Assembly (NCBI GenBank): GCA_045642085.1
Contig: JAZUIF010000094.1
Coordinates: 1 to 42,885 of the forward strand
Length of the DNA: 42,885 nt
Origin: UBA1723 sp045642085
GTDB lineage: Bacteria; Bacteroidota; Bacteroidia; Bacteroidales; Paludibacteraceae
Reading direction: 5' to 3'
Shown: piece by piece, positions 16,589 to 24,555 of the stretch
Layout of the letters: every line of letters starts with the position of its first letter
Numbering within the stretch: the stretch's first letter is position 1
Translations under genes and position numbers: made by a program
The notes under the pieces: model-generated
The model's input: only the letters and a program-made list of their open reading frames with translations
Databases searched by the model: none
Told to the model about the DNA's origin: nothing

Positions 16589-16614
16589 CAAAAGCGTGGG
16601 CGACTGTGCTTTTG
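16589..16614 (+). promoter_or_regulatory. Hairpin at the 5' end of the atp operon leader
   Basis: CAAAAGC / GCTTTTG, a 7-bp stem with a 12-base G-rich loop (GTGGGCGACTGT), starts at or within a base or two of the expected transcription start. It could stabilise the 5' end of this long, highly expressed mRNA; the role is inferred. Confidence 0.4.
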
Positions 16615-16667
16615 CCAGATAGAAAAAGGAAATTAAAAAAATTAATACCACAATAAAAAAACACGCT

Positions 16668-18173
16668 ATGTCTGAAATTTATGGTGAAATAATCCAGGTT
16701 ATTGGACCGGTAGTCGATGTCAGTTTTGCTGAAGTGGATGCAACATTACCACAGATTCACGATGCCCTAGAGGTAGAACGTGAAGGACAATCTCCATTGA
16801 TTATAGAGTGTCAGCAGCACATCGGAGAGCGTTCTATTAGAACAATCGCGATGGATTCAACTGATGGATTAAAGAGAGGATTAAAGGTAAAGGCGTTGGG
16901 TTCTCCAATTTCTGTACCGATGGGTGAGCAGGTTAAAGGCCGTTTGCTAAATGTCGTAGGAGCTCCAGTAGATGGAATGAAGACATTTGAGAATGTACAG
17001 CGTTCACCAATCCATAGAGAAGCTCCAAAGTTTGACGAGCTTGCAACTTCAAAAGAAATCCTATTTACAGGTATTAAGGTCATCGACCTATTGGTGCCTT
17101 ACCTAAAGGGAGGTAAAATCGGTTTGTTCGGTGGAGCCGGAGTAGGTAAGACAGTGTTGATCATGGAGCTTATCAACAACATCGCAAAGGGATACAACGG
17201 TTATTCAGTATTTGCGGGAGTTGGAGAGCGTACTCGTGAGGGTAACGACTTGCTTCGTGAGATGATCGAGTCAAACATCATCCGTTACGGAGAGGAGTTT
17301 AAGAAATCGATGGAAGAAGGAGATTGGGATCTTTCAAAGATCGATTACGAGGAACTTGCAAAATCACAGGCAACATTGGTTTACGGACAGATGAATGAGC
17401 CACCAGGAGCACGTTCTTCAGTTGCATTGTCAGGTTTGACAGTGGCTGAAACATTCCGTGATTCAGGTCAGGGTGGTAAGGATATCCTATTCTTCGTGGA
17501 TAACATCTTCCGTTTCACACAGGCAGGATCAGAGGTATCAGCGTTGCTAGGACGTATGCCATCAGCCGTAGGTTACCAGCCAACATTGGCATCCGAGATG
17601 GGACGTATGCAGGAGCGTATCACATCAACAAAGAATGGATCAATTACAGCCGTTGAGGCCGTTTACGTGCCAGCCGACGACTTGACTGACCCAGCTCCAG
17701 CAACAACATTCTCGCACTTGGACGCAACAACAGTGTTGAGCCGTAAGATCGCTGAGCTTGGTATCTATCCAGCTGTAGACCCACTAGATTCAACATCACG
17801 TATCTTGGATCCAAACGTTATCGGTAACGCTCACTACGAGTGTGCTCAGAACGTTAAGCAGATTCTTCAGAAGTACAAGGAGTTGCAGGATATCATCGCA
17901 ATCCTAGGTATGGAGGAGTTGTCAGAGCAGGATAAGTTGATCGTGGCTCGTGCTCGTAGAATCCAGAGATTCTTGTCTCAGCCATTCCACGTAGCATCAC
18001 AGTTTACTGGTCTACCAGGTGTGATGGTTCCAATTGAGGAGACAATTAAAGGCTTTAATGCTATTATCAACGGTGAAGTCGATGATCTTCCAGAGCAGGC
18101 ATTCTTGAATGTCGGAACAATCGAGGACGCTAAGGAGAAGGCAAGAAAGTTGATGTCACAGGTTGCTAAATAA
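16668..18173 (+). CDS. atpD: F1 ATP synthase subunit beta
   Basis: A 501-residue catalytic F1 subunit. Walker A GGAGVGKT is at 155-162; the catalytic glutamate lies in GVGERTREGND; ALLGRMPSAVGYQPTL and the DELSEED-type loop (here MEELSEQDK) are present. A roughly 25-residue acidic insertion near 205-234 (EEFKKSMEEGDWDLSKIDYEE) is absent from E. coli AtpD and is characteristic of Bacteroidota. It makes ATP at the alpha/beta interfaces on the cytoplasmic side. It is the first gene of the nine-gene atp operon. Confidence 0.98.
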   Translation: MSEIYGEIIQVIGPVVDVSFAEVDATLPQIHDALEVEREGQSPLIIECQQHIGERSIRTIAMDSTDGLKRGLKVKALGSPISVPMGEQVKGRLLNVVGAPVDGMKTFENVQRSPIHREAPKFDELATSKEILFTGIKVIDLLVPYLKGGKIGLFGGAGVGKTVLIMELINNIAKGYNGYSVFAGVGERTREGNDLLREMIESNIIRYGEEFKKSMEEGDWDLSKIDYEELAKSQATLVYGQMNEPPGARSSVALSGLTVAETFRDSGQGGKDILFFVDNIFRFTQAGSEVSALLGRMPSAVGYQPTLASEMGRMQERITSTKNGSITAVEAVYVPADDLTDPAPATTFSHLDATTVLSRKIAELGIYPAVDPLDSTSRILDPNVIGNAHYECAQNVKQILQKYKELQDIIAILGMEELSEQDKLIVARARRIQRFLSQPFHVASQFTGLPGVMVPIEETIKGFNAIINGEVDDLPEQAFLNVGTIEDAKEKARKLMSQVAK

Positions 18174-18181
18174 GAATCGAC

Positions 18182-18427
18182 ATGAAATTAGATATCATTT
18201 CACCAGATAAACTGATTTTTTCAGGGGACGTGGAAAGTGTAAAACTTCCAGGTACAGGCGGAGGTTTTGAGGTTCTGCCACACCATGCAGCTATCATCTC
18301 GTCACTAAAAGAGGGAGAGATCGTCTACGTTTCAGGAGGCGAGACAACAACTCTTCGCGTAGACGGTGGTTTTGCAGAGGTTAGAAACGACGAAATTTCA
18401 GTCTGTGTAGAAAAAGTATTGGAATAA
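18182..18427 (+). CDS. atpC: F1 ATP synthase subunit epsilon (short form)
   Basis: An 81-residue epsilon subunit made only of the N-terminal beta-sandwich (LDIISPDKLIFSGDVESVKLPGTGGGFEVLPHH...). The C-terminal helical hairpin of about 50 residues, which inhibits ATP hydrolysis in E. coli, is missing. This is usual for Bacteroidales and suggests that other means restrain ATPase activity. It begins 8 bases after atpD. Confidence 0.95.
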   Translation: MKLDIISPDKLIFSGDVESVKLPGTGGGFEVLPHHAAIISSLKEGEIVYVSGGETTTLRVDGGFAEVRNDEISVCVEKVLE

Positions 18428-18433
18428 GAGGTG

Positions 18434-18847
18434 ATGAACAGAGAGAATTATCAGAAAATCATTATCTATTCAGACCTTGCGGTAGCGGCACTACTCTACT
18501 CTATTGGTAAATTGGTGTTTGCAATTATGCCTGAGTTTGAATTCAGTATGTTTCCGTTGATTCCGTCGTTCTTCTACTTATTGACATTACTAATTCTAAT
18601 TTCAATCACAAAGGCAGCGATTGTAGACGCGAAGAAATTCCACTTGAAGTATCTGATCACTCGCACCGTCAAACTATTATTGCTAGTCGCATTTTGTCTA
18701 GTGTATGTGTTTTGCGTGGGAGAGCAAAAAATCAGTTTCATCACTTCAGTCGTTGTCTGTTATTTATGCTACGCTGTTTACGAAGCAGTTATCTTGAAGA
18801 AATTCAATGATATGGTTTCAGATAAGAGTAGCGAAGTTAAAGAATAA
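18434..18847 (+). CDS. AtpI/AtpZ-position membrane protein of the ATP synthase operon
   Basis: A 137-residue protein with four predicted membrane helices (about 9-32, 42-65, 75-95, 100-120) and a charged tail. It occupies the place between atpC and atpB where Bacteroidales carry a poorly conserved membrane protein, probably the functional counterpart of AtpI, which assists Fo assembly; that role is inferred from position. A GTG three bases earlier (18431) is an alternative start. Confidence 0.75.
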   Translation: MNRENYQKIIIYSDLAVAALLYSIGKLVFAIMPEFEFSMFPLIPSFFYLLTLLILISITKAAIVDAKKFHLKYLITRTVKLLLLVAFCLVYVFCVGEQKISFITSVVVCYLCYAVYEAVILKKFNDMVSDKSSEVKE

Positions 18848-18859
18848 AAAAAGATTCGC

Positions 18860-19915
18860 ATGAATTTGTTGAGTAAATTTATAACAATCCTGATGATTCT
18901 GCTTGCACCGATTGTGGCACAGGCGAATGAGCATCATGAATCCGAAGGCGAAGGCAAAATCGACGTCAAGGAGTTGGTGTTCGGACATATCGGCGACTCA
19001 TATTCATGGCATATTATTGGAGACATCGCAATTCCATTGCCATGTATAGTGTATGGTCAGAATGGCTTGAACGTATTCATGTCGAGTGAACTTGGCCATG
19101 GCGGTCATTACAAAGAGTACAACGGTTACACAATTGCAGCTGAAGGCCAGCCAAATGCAGGCAAGATCGTTGAGGTAAGCACAGGAGAGCGTCCTTGGGA
19201 CATCTCAATCACAAAAAATGTGCTTTTCCTTTTCATCAGCACAGGATTACTACTTTGGATCTTCTTGAGTATCTCAAAAAGATATAAGGAAGACTACTGG
19301 AGAAAGCCAACTGGAATGCAGGCATTTTTGGAGCCTATCATCGAAATGATTGAGAAAGATGTGATTGAGCCATGTGTTGGAAAGAACGTTGAGAAATTCA
19401 GTCCATTCCTACTTACAGTGTTCTTCTTCATTTTGATTAACAACTACTTAGGTCTAATCCCAGTATTTGGATCAAACTTGACAGGAAACATTGCATGTAC
19501 AATGGTATTGGCAGTTTTCACATTCCTATTCACTAACCTAAAGGCAGGAACAAAGCATTATTGGTTAGAGATGATCAACCCAGAGGTTCCAACATGGTTG
19601 AAATTCCCAGTTCCGTTGATGCCATTGATTGAGATTATCGGTATGTTCACAAAGCCTATCGCATTGTGTATCCGTCTTTTCGCCAACATGTTGGCAGGAC
19701 ACGTGATGCAGCTAGTGCTTATCGGAATGATCTTCATCTTCGCACAGATGAGTGTAGCCGCAGCTTCAGGAGTGTCTATCCTTTCTTGTGCATTGGTAAT
19801 CTTCATGACATGCCTTGAGTGTTTGGTTTGCTTCATTCAGGCTTACGTGTTCACTACCCTATCAGCGTTGTTCATCGGTTTGGCACAGGTTGAGCCACAC
19901 CACGAAGAGCACTAA
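18860..19915 (+). CDS. atpB: Fo ATP synthase subunit a
   Basis: A 351-residue subunit a, longer than the E. coli protein (271) because of an N-terminal extension with a signal-peptide-like segment (residues 1-22) and a periplasmic stretch rich in His and Glu. The essential arginine of the ion channel is Arg272 in ALCIRLFANMLAGH, and the last helices carry FIQAYVFTTLSALFIG. It forms the two half-channels that load the c-ring. Confidence 0.96.
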   Translation: MNLLSKFITILMILLAPIVAQANEHHESEGEGKIDVKELVFGHIGDSYSWHIIGDIAIPLPCIVYGQNGLNVFMSSELGHGGHYKEYNGYTIAAEGQPNAGKIVEVSTGERPWDISITKNVLFLFISTGLLLWIFLSISKRYKEDYWRKPTGMQAFLEPIIEMIEKDVIEPCVGKNVEKFSPFLLTVFFFILINNYLGLIPVFGSNLTGNIACTMVLAVFTFLFTNLKAGTKHYWLEMINPEVPTWLKFPVPLMPLIEIIGMFTKPIALCIRLFANMLAGHVMQLVLIGMIFIFAQMSVAAASGVSILSCALVIFMTCLECLVCFIQAYVFTTLSALFIGLAQVEPHHEEH

Positions 19916-19927
19916 TAAGCAGATCAC

Positions 19928-19952
19928 GTAGAGACGCACAAACGCGCGTTTC
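19928..19952 (+). repeat. Degenerate AGAGACG-type palindrome in the atpB-atpE gap
   Basis: GTAGAGACGC ... GCGCGTTTC: the left arm equals the perfect palindrome at 40520-40547, while the right arm has drifted (one G-T pair in the 7-bp core). It begins 12 bases after the atpB stop. Confidence 0.55.
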
Positions 19953-19973
19953 AAACAACAAAACAAAAAAACA

Positions 19974-19995
19974 CTGTGATGCTTAAAAAGCACAC
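19974..19995 (+). other. Stem-loop upstream of atpE
   Basis: TGTGATGCTT AAA AAGCACAC folds into a hairpin with one bulged base, about 40 bases before atpE. The c subunit must be made in large excess over other subunits, so an RNA element before atpE that affects stability or translation is plausible; this is inference. Confidence 0.35.
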
Positions 19996-20033
19996 GAAAC
20001 AAAAAGAAATAAAAACAAAAAAAATTTAATACT

Positions 20034-20300
20034 ATGTTATCATTAGCAATTTTGGCTCAAATTTCGGAGGTAGCCGCTCCAGCATTGTTAGCAAAAGCAG
20101 GTGCAACAATTGGTGCAGGTATCGCAGTTATCGGTGCAGGTCTTGGTATCGGTAAGATCGGTGGTTCTGCAATGGAAGCTATGGGACGTCAGCCAGAGGC
20201 TGCAGGAGAGATTCGTAACAACATGATCGTTGCTGCCGCTCTTGTGGAAGGTGTTGCATTCCTTGCTATCATCGTTTGTATCTTGGCTCTATTCGTATAA
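20034..20300 (+). CDS. atpE: Fo ATP synthase subunit c
   Basis: An 88-residue hairpin of two membrane helices. The polar loop is GRQPEA and the ion-carrying carboxylate is Glu72 in AAALVEGVAF. The residues that make sodium sites in Ilyobacter-type c subunits (Gln32, and Ser/Thr after the Glu) are absent: the equivalent positions are Ile and Gly73. A proton-coupled ring is therefore the best reading. The last codons and stop are duplicated directly downstream. Confidence 0.96.
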   Translation: MLSLAILAQISEVAAPALLAKAGATIGAGIAVIGAGLGIGKIGGSAMEAMGRQPEAAGEIRNNMIVAAALVEGVAFLAIIVCILALFV

Positions 20301-20320
20301 TAGGCTCTATTTGTATAATA
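20285..20320 (+). repeat. 18-bp tandem duplication at the 3' end of atpE
   Basis: GGCTCTATTCGTATAATA (20285-20302) is followed at once by a copy with one change (20303-20320). The first copy encodes the last residues and stop of atpE; the second is untranslated. Confidence 0.9.
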
Positions 20321-20338
20321 GAATAAATTTTCGTTCAC

Positions 20339-20839
20339 ATGGAATTATTGACCCCTGACTTCGGATTGGTCTTCTGGATGGTGATATGCTTCGGGGCCGT
20401 CTTATTCATCTTAGGTAAGTTTGGCTGGCCTGTTATTGTCGGGATGATCAATAAACGAAGTGAAGAAATCGAGAGTAAAATCTTGAGGGCTGACGAGGCA
20501 AATGCTCGTCTTGCGGGAACAAACGCAGAGGCAGAGAGATTGCTTGCTGAGGCAAAAAATGAGAGATTGGAACTATTAAAAGAAGCTTCTAAGCAGAAAG
20601 ATCAAATCATCGCCGACGCAAAGGCAGAAGCAGCTAAGAAGGCGCAGGATTTGCTTGAAAAAGCTAAGGAAGACATCCAATTGGAGCGTGACAACGCAAT
20701 CAAAGAGATTCGCACTCAGGTTGCAGAGTTGTCAGTAAGTATCGCTGAAAAAGTGGTACGTGAGAAGCTTTCTGGCGACAAGGCCGGACTTGATATGATC
20801 AACAAGCTATTGGATGAAGTAAATATCGCTAAATCGTAA
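20339..20839 (+). CDS. atpF: Fo ATP synthase subunit b
   Basis: A 166-residue stator subunit: one N-terminal membrane helix (about residues 8-32, FGLVFWMVICFGAVLFILG), then a long charged helix with an Ala/Glu/Lys-rich right-handed coiled-coil pattern reaching to the F1 head. Length and position between atpE and atpH are standard. Confidence 0.95.
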   Translation: MELLTPDFGLVFWMVICFGAVLFILGKFGWPVIVGMINKRSEEIESKILRADEANARLAGTNAEAERLLAEAKNERLELLKEASKQKDQIIADAKAEAAKKAQDLLEKAKEDIQLERDNAIKEIRTQVAELSVSIAEKVVREKLSGDKAGLDMINKLLDEVNIAKS

Positions 20840-20844
20840 AACTG

Positions 20845-21405
20845 ATGAACACTGGTAAAATTTCAGCAAGATACGCAAAGGCTCTATATGAGTTCGCTAC
20901 AGAAGCTAATGTTGCCGACAAAGTGTACGATGCGATGAAGCTCGTATCAGCGACATTCGTCAATGTAGAGGGACTTAAAGACGCAATTGCTAACCCAACA
21001 ATAAGCAAGGACAAAAAGAAGGAATTGCTTAACACAATGGCAGGCGACAGTGTATGTGCTGAATACACAAGGTTTGTCGATTTAGTAGTTGAAAATAAGA
21101 GAGAAGATTATTTTCAGGGTATTGCACTTGTATACCAGGATCTTTACCGTAAGAAGAAGAATTTGGTCAGAGCGACAGTTGTCACAGCCTGCCCTATTTC
21201 AGACAATGAGGAAAAGAGATTCCGTCAGGTGTTGACAAACGTGACAGATGCGAATATCGATTTTGACGCAACAGTTGATCCTTCTCTAATTGGTGGATTC
21301 ATCATGGAGGTGGAAACATACCAGCTTAACGCTAGCGTCAAGTCGCAACTCGACTCTATCAGAGAGAGATTGAGATATTCAAATTCTGAGAACGTACAGT
21401 GTTAA
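20845..21405 (+). CDS. atpH: F1 ATP synthase subunit delta
   Basis: A 186-residue delta (OSCP-like) subunit: a helical N-terminal domain starting GKISARYAKALYEFA and a C-terminal part with the family motif DPSLIGGFIMEV near 150. It joins subunit b to the top of the alpha3beta3 head. It starts 5 bases after atpF. Confidence 0.95.
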   Translation: MNTGKISARYAKALYEFATEANVADKVYDAMKLVSATFVNVEGLKDAIANPTISKDKKKELLNTMAGDSVCAEYTRFVDLVVENKREDYFQGIALVYQDLYRKKKNLVRATVVTACPISDNEEKRFRQVLTNVTDANIDFDATVDPSLIGGFIMEVETYQLNASVKSQLDSIRERLRYSNSENVQC

Positions 21406-21442
21406 TCTTCTCACTATTATCAATCAAAAAAGAATTTAAGTT

Positions 21443-23044
21443 ATGTCTATAAAAGCAAGCGAAGTTTCTGACGTACTTAAGCAGCAGCTCCAGAACATCG
21501 ATTCTCGAGTAAAATTCGAGGAAGTTGGTAAGGTGCTTCAGGTAAGCGACGGTGTAGTTCGTATCTACGGATTGCAGAACGCCGAGGCTGGTGAGTTGCT
21601 TGAGTTCGAAAACGGAATGAATGCAGTGGTAATGAACCTTGAGGAAGACAACGTAGGAGCCGTGCTACTTGGACCTACAGATCAGATCCGTGAAGGTTTC
21701 ACTGTAAAGAGAACAAAACGTATCGCTTCTATTCTCACAGGAGAAGGCATGGTTGGTCGTGTTGTCAACGCCATTGGTAACCCAATCGACGGACAGGGAC
21801 CTATTAAGGGAGAATTGGTAGAGATGCCATTGGAGCGTAAGGCACCAGGTATCATCTTCCGTCAACCCGTAAAAGAGCCATTGCAGACAGGTATCAAGGC
21901 TATCGACGCCATGATTCCAATTGGTAGAGGCCAGCGTGAGTTGATTATCGGCGACCGTCAGACAGGTAAGACAGCCATCGCCATTGATGCCATCATCAAC
22001 CAGAAGGAGGCATACAAAGCAGGTAAGCCAGTATATTGTATCTACTGTGCCGTAGGTCAGAAAGGTAGTACAGTAGCCAACATCGTTAACACTCTAAAGG
22101 AGAACGGTGCAATGGACTACACTATCATCGTATCTGCAACAGCTTCTGATCCAGCAGCTATGCAGTACTATGCACCATTTGCAGCAGCAGCTATCGGAGA
22201 GTACTTCCGTGATAGAGGTATGCACGCATTGGTAGTATACGATGACTTGTCAAAGCAGGCCGTAGCATATCGTGAGGTGTCTTTGATCTTGAAGCGTCCT
22301 TCAGGTCGTGAGGCTTACCCAGGTGATGTGTTCTACTTGCACTCACGTCTATTGGAGCGTGCTGCTAAGATCATCAACAACGATACAGTGGCAGCTCAGA
22401 TGAACGACCTACCTGAGTCATTGAAGGGTAAGGTTAAGGGAGGCGGTTCACTTACTGCCCTACCAATCATCGAGACACAGGCAGGTGACGTATCTGCTTA
22501 TATCCCAACAAACGTAATTTCCATCACAGACGGTCAGATCTTCTTGGAGACAAATATGTTCAACGCAGGTATCCGTCCAGCTATCAACGTAGGTATCTCG
22601 GTATCTCGTGTGGGTGGTTCTGCACAGGTGAAGGCTATGAAGGCTATCGCCGGAACACTTAAGACAGATCAGGCTCAGTACCGTGAGTTGGAGTCATTTA
22701 CAAAGTTCGGTGGTGATATGGACCCTGTAACTAAGATGACTATCGACAAGGGAGTTCGTAATACAGAGCTTTTGAAGCAACCACAGTATACTCCATATCC
22801 AGTAGAGCACCAGATCGCTGTTATCTACTGCGGTACTCAGGGTATCTTGAACGCACTTGCTAAAGAGGACGTTCACGAGTTTGAGAAGGTTTATATCGAG
22901 CGTCTTGAGCACCTACACAAGGCTGACGTACTTGATCAGCTAAAGAAGGGTATCATCAACGACGATATCAAGGCTATTCTTAAGAGCGAGGCTGAGGTTG
23001 TAATCAGCAAGGTGAATTCAGGAAGTAGTGTAGCAACTGTTTAA
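21443..23044 (+). CDS. atpA: F1 ATP synthase subunit alpha
   Basis: A 533-residue alpha subunit with P-loop GDRQTGKT at 170-177, the arginine-finger region SVSRVGGSAQ, and the conserved YCAVGQKGSTVAN and GREAYPGDVFYLHSRLLERAA stretches. It binds non-catalytic nucleotide and completes the catalytic sites of beta. It is separated by 37 bases from atpH and 11 bases from atpG. Confidence 0.98.
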   Translation: MSIKASEVSDVLKQQLQNIDSRVKFEEVGKVLQVSDGVVRIYGLQNAEAGELLEFENGMNAVVMNLEEDNVGAVLLGPTDQIREGFTVKRTKRIASILTGEGMVGRVVNAIGNPIDGQGPIKGELVEMPLERKAPGIIFRQPVKEPLQTGIKAIDAMIPIGRGQRELIIGDRQTGKTAIAIDAIINQKEAYKAGKPVYCIYCAVGQKGSTVANIVNTLKENGAMDYTIIVSATASDPAAMQYYAPFAAAAIGEYFRDRGMHALVVYDDLSKQAVAYREVSLILKRPSGREAYPGDVFYLHSRLLERAAKIINNDTVAAQMNDLPESLKGKVKGGGSLTALPIIETQAGDVSAYIPTNVISITDGQIFLETNMFNAGIRPAINVGISVSRVGGSAQVKAMKAIAGTLKTDQAQYRELESFTKFGGDMDPVTKMTIDKGVRNTELLKQPQYTPYPVEHQIAVIYCGTQGILNALAKEDVHEFEKVYIERLEHLHKADVLDQLKKGIINDDIKAILKSEAEVVISKVNSGSSVATV

Positions 23045-23055
23045 TTCTGTAAGAG

Positions 23056-23928
23056 ATGGCATCATTAAAGGAAGTAAAAGCGAGAATTGGCTCAGTAAAC
23101 TCAACATTGAAGATTACTGGAGCTATGAAGATGGTGTCTTCAGCGAAGCTAAAAAAAGCTCAATACGCTATTGAGTCTATCACTCCGTACCAGAGTCGCC
23201 TAAACAAGATTTTAGGTAACTTCTTGGCAACTGAGACTGATTTCCAGTCGGCTTTTGCAGAGGTAAGACCAGTATCACGAGTAGCTGTAGTAGCTTTCTC
23301 TTCAAATTCAAGCCTTTGTGGCGCATACAATTCAAATGTTGCAAAACAATTGAACGCCGTTGTCAAAGAGCAATTGAATAGTGGTGCTGAGGTTGTTGTC
23401 TACCCTATCGGAAAGAAGATTACAGAGCAGTCGGAGAAGCTTGGCGTGCCAGTTGTTAAATCAAACAACGATATGGCAGACCACCCATCTTTCGATGCAA
23501 TCAGTGAAGTCACAAATGAATTGATGAACAAGTTCTTGGCTAAAGAGTTCGATAAAGTTATCGTAGTCTACCACCACTTGAAGAACACTGCAGTGCAGAA
23601 GCTTCAGACAGAGGTGTTCTTGCCAATCGCGCTTGACAAAAATTCAGACAACGTCGACGAGTCGACTGCAGACTACATCGTTGAGCCAGGTAAGGCTGAG
23701 ATCCTTGAGTCTCTATTGCCTAAAGCATTGCGTACAAGAATGTACGCTTGCCTACTCGACTCTAACGCATCTGAGCATGGTGCTCGTGTCGTAGCGATGC
23801 AGGTGGCTACTGATAATGCAAACGAACTTATCAACGAGCTTACGATTTTGTACAACAAAACTCGTCAGCAGGCAATTACAAACGAATTGCTTGATATCGT
23901 TGGTGGTGCAGCTGCATTGGCTCAATAA
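23056..23928 (+). CDS. atpG: F1 ATP synthase subunit gamma
   Basis: A 290-residue central stalk subunit. The N-terminal helix (KARIGSVNSTLKITGAMKMVSSAKLKKAQ, residues 8-36, cited as a region) and C-terminal helix (NELTILYNKTRQQAIT) form the coiled coil that turns inside the F1 head; LCGAYNSN marks the central Rossmann-like domain. Last gene of the atp operon, followed by an intrinsic terminator. Confidence 0.96.
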   Translation: MASLKEVKARIGSVNSTLKITGAMKMVSSAKLKKAQYAIESITPYQSRLNKILGNFLATETDFQSAFAEVRPVSRVAVVAFSSNSSLCGAYNSNVAKQLNAVVKEQLNSGAEVVVYPIGKKITEQSEKLGVPVVKSNNDMADHPSFDAISEVTNELMNKFLAKEFDKVIVVYHHLKNTAVQKLQTEVFLPIALDKNSDNVDESTADYIVEPGKAEILESLLPKALRTRMYACLLDSNASEHGARVVAMQVATDNANELINELTILYNKTRQQAITNELLDIVGGAAALAQ

Positions 23929-23949
23929 AGAAGACTATTCTTTGAAATC

Positions 23950-23982
23950 AAGAGACTGTCAATTTTGGCAGTCTCTTTTTTT
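23950..23982 (+). terminator. Terminator of the ATP synthase operon
   Basis: A 9-bp stem AAGAGACTG / CAGTCTCTT with a short loop, followed by seven T residues, 21 bases after the atpG stop. Confidence 0.9.
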
Positions 23983-24071
23983 ATGCCAAATATCGAAGAA
24001 TGAAAATAATAAACAATAAATTTGGATCTAACCCTTCTACAATGAAAAAACAAAGGACGAACGTATAAAAG

Positions 24072-24110
24072 AAGCTTGTTTGGAAAACTTGTATATAATT
24101 GCCATCAATT
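24072..24110 (+). repeat. 39-base dispersed repeat, copy B
   Basis: See copy A at 2394-2432; 30 of 39 positions are identical. It lies 125 bases before the Dabb gene start. Confidence 0.55.
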
Positions 24111-24199
24111 ATTGGTTGAAATGTAATAAAAAGTAGATATTGAGTTTAAAAACTCTACAAAAAAATCATTTTTATCTTTTTTTTCTTGATGCTGTTTTA

Positions 24200-24207
24200 T
24201 ATTTTTG
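24200..24207 (+). promoter_or_regulatory. -7 promoter element of the Dabb-dsbD-nitroreductase operon
   Basis: TATTTTTG matches TAnnTTTG, 28 bases before ATG 24236. The -33 region is only a T-run. Confidence 0.5.
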
Positions 24208-24235
24208 TAATATAAGTGATAAAAGTGATTAAAAT

Positions 24236-24538
24236 ATGGTAAAGCATATAGTATTATTCAAATTCAAGCCTTTCAACTCAGAATCAGAAAGACTAGCAAC
24301 ATGTGAGAAGATCAAAAGTGAACTATCAGCACTTGTTGAGAAAGTCCCTACCCTTCTTACTGCAGAAGTCGGAATCAACTGCAACCCAAATGAGCAGTTT
24401 GACATCGCGCTAACTACAACACACAACGATATGGAAGGATTAAAAGAGTACGCTCAGCATCCATTGCATGTCGACGTTGCTAAAAATTTCATCAGACCAA
24501 TTTTGGAGGCTCGCTCTTGTTGCGACTACCAATACTAA
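24236..24538 (+). CDS. Dabb family protein (stress-responsive alpha/beta barrel)
   Basis: A 100-residue protein with the dimeric alpha/beta-barrel signature: MVKHIVLFKFKP at the N-terminus, a central LTAEVGINCNP strand, and the HPLHVDVAKNFIRPILEARSCCDY end typical of Dabb proteins. Function in bacteria is poorly defined. First gene of a probable operon with the DsbD-like protein, 17 bases downstream. Confidence 0.88.
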   Translation: MVKHIVLFKFKPFNSESERLATCEKIKSELSALVEKVPTLLTAEVGINCNPNEQFDIALTTTHNDMEGLKEYAQHPLHVDVAKNFIRPILEARSCCDYQY

Positions 24539-24555
24539 TAAAACTACTAATGCCT

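Larger units (their letters stand above)
23983..24235. other. Intergenic region before the Dabb-dsbD-nitroreductase operon
   Basis: AT-rich DNA with no credible gene. It contains copy B of the 39-base repeat (24072-24110), a small palindrome GAGTTT-AA-AAACTC at 24142-24155 and a promoter element near its end (24200-24207). Confidence 0.5.

Noticed and set aside
20034..20300. Sodium-binding c subunit
   Set aside because: It was considered because of the oad sodium pump, but the Gln and Ser/Thr ligands are missing; the equivalent residues are Ile and Gly.
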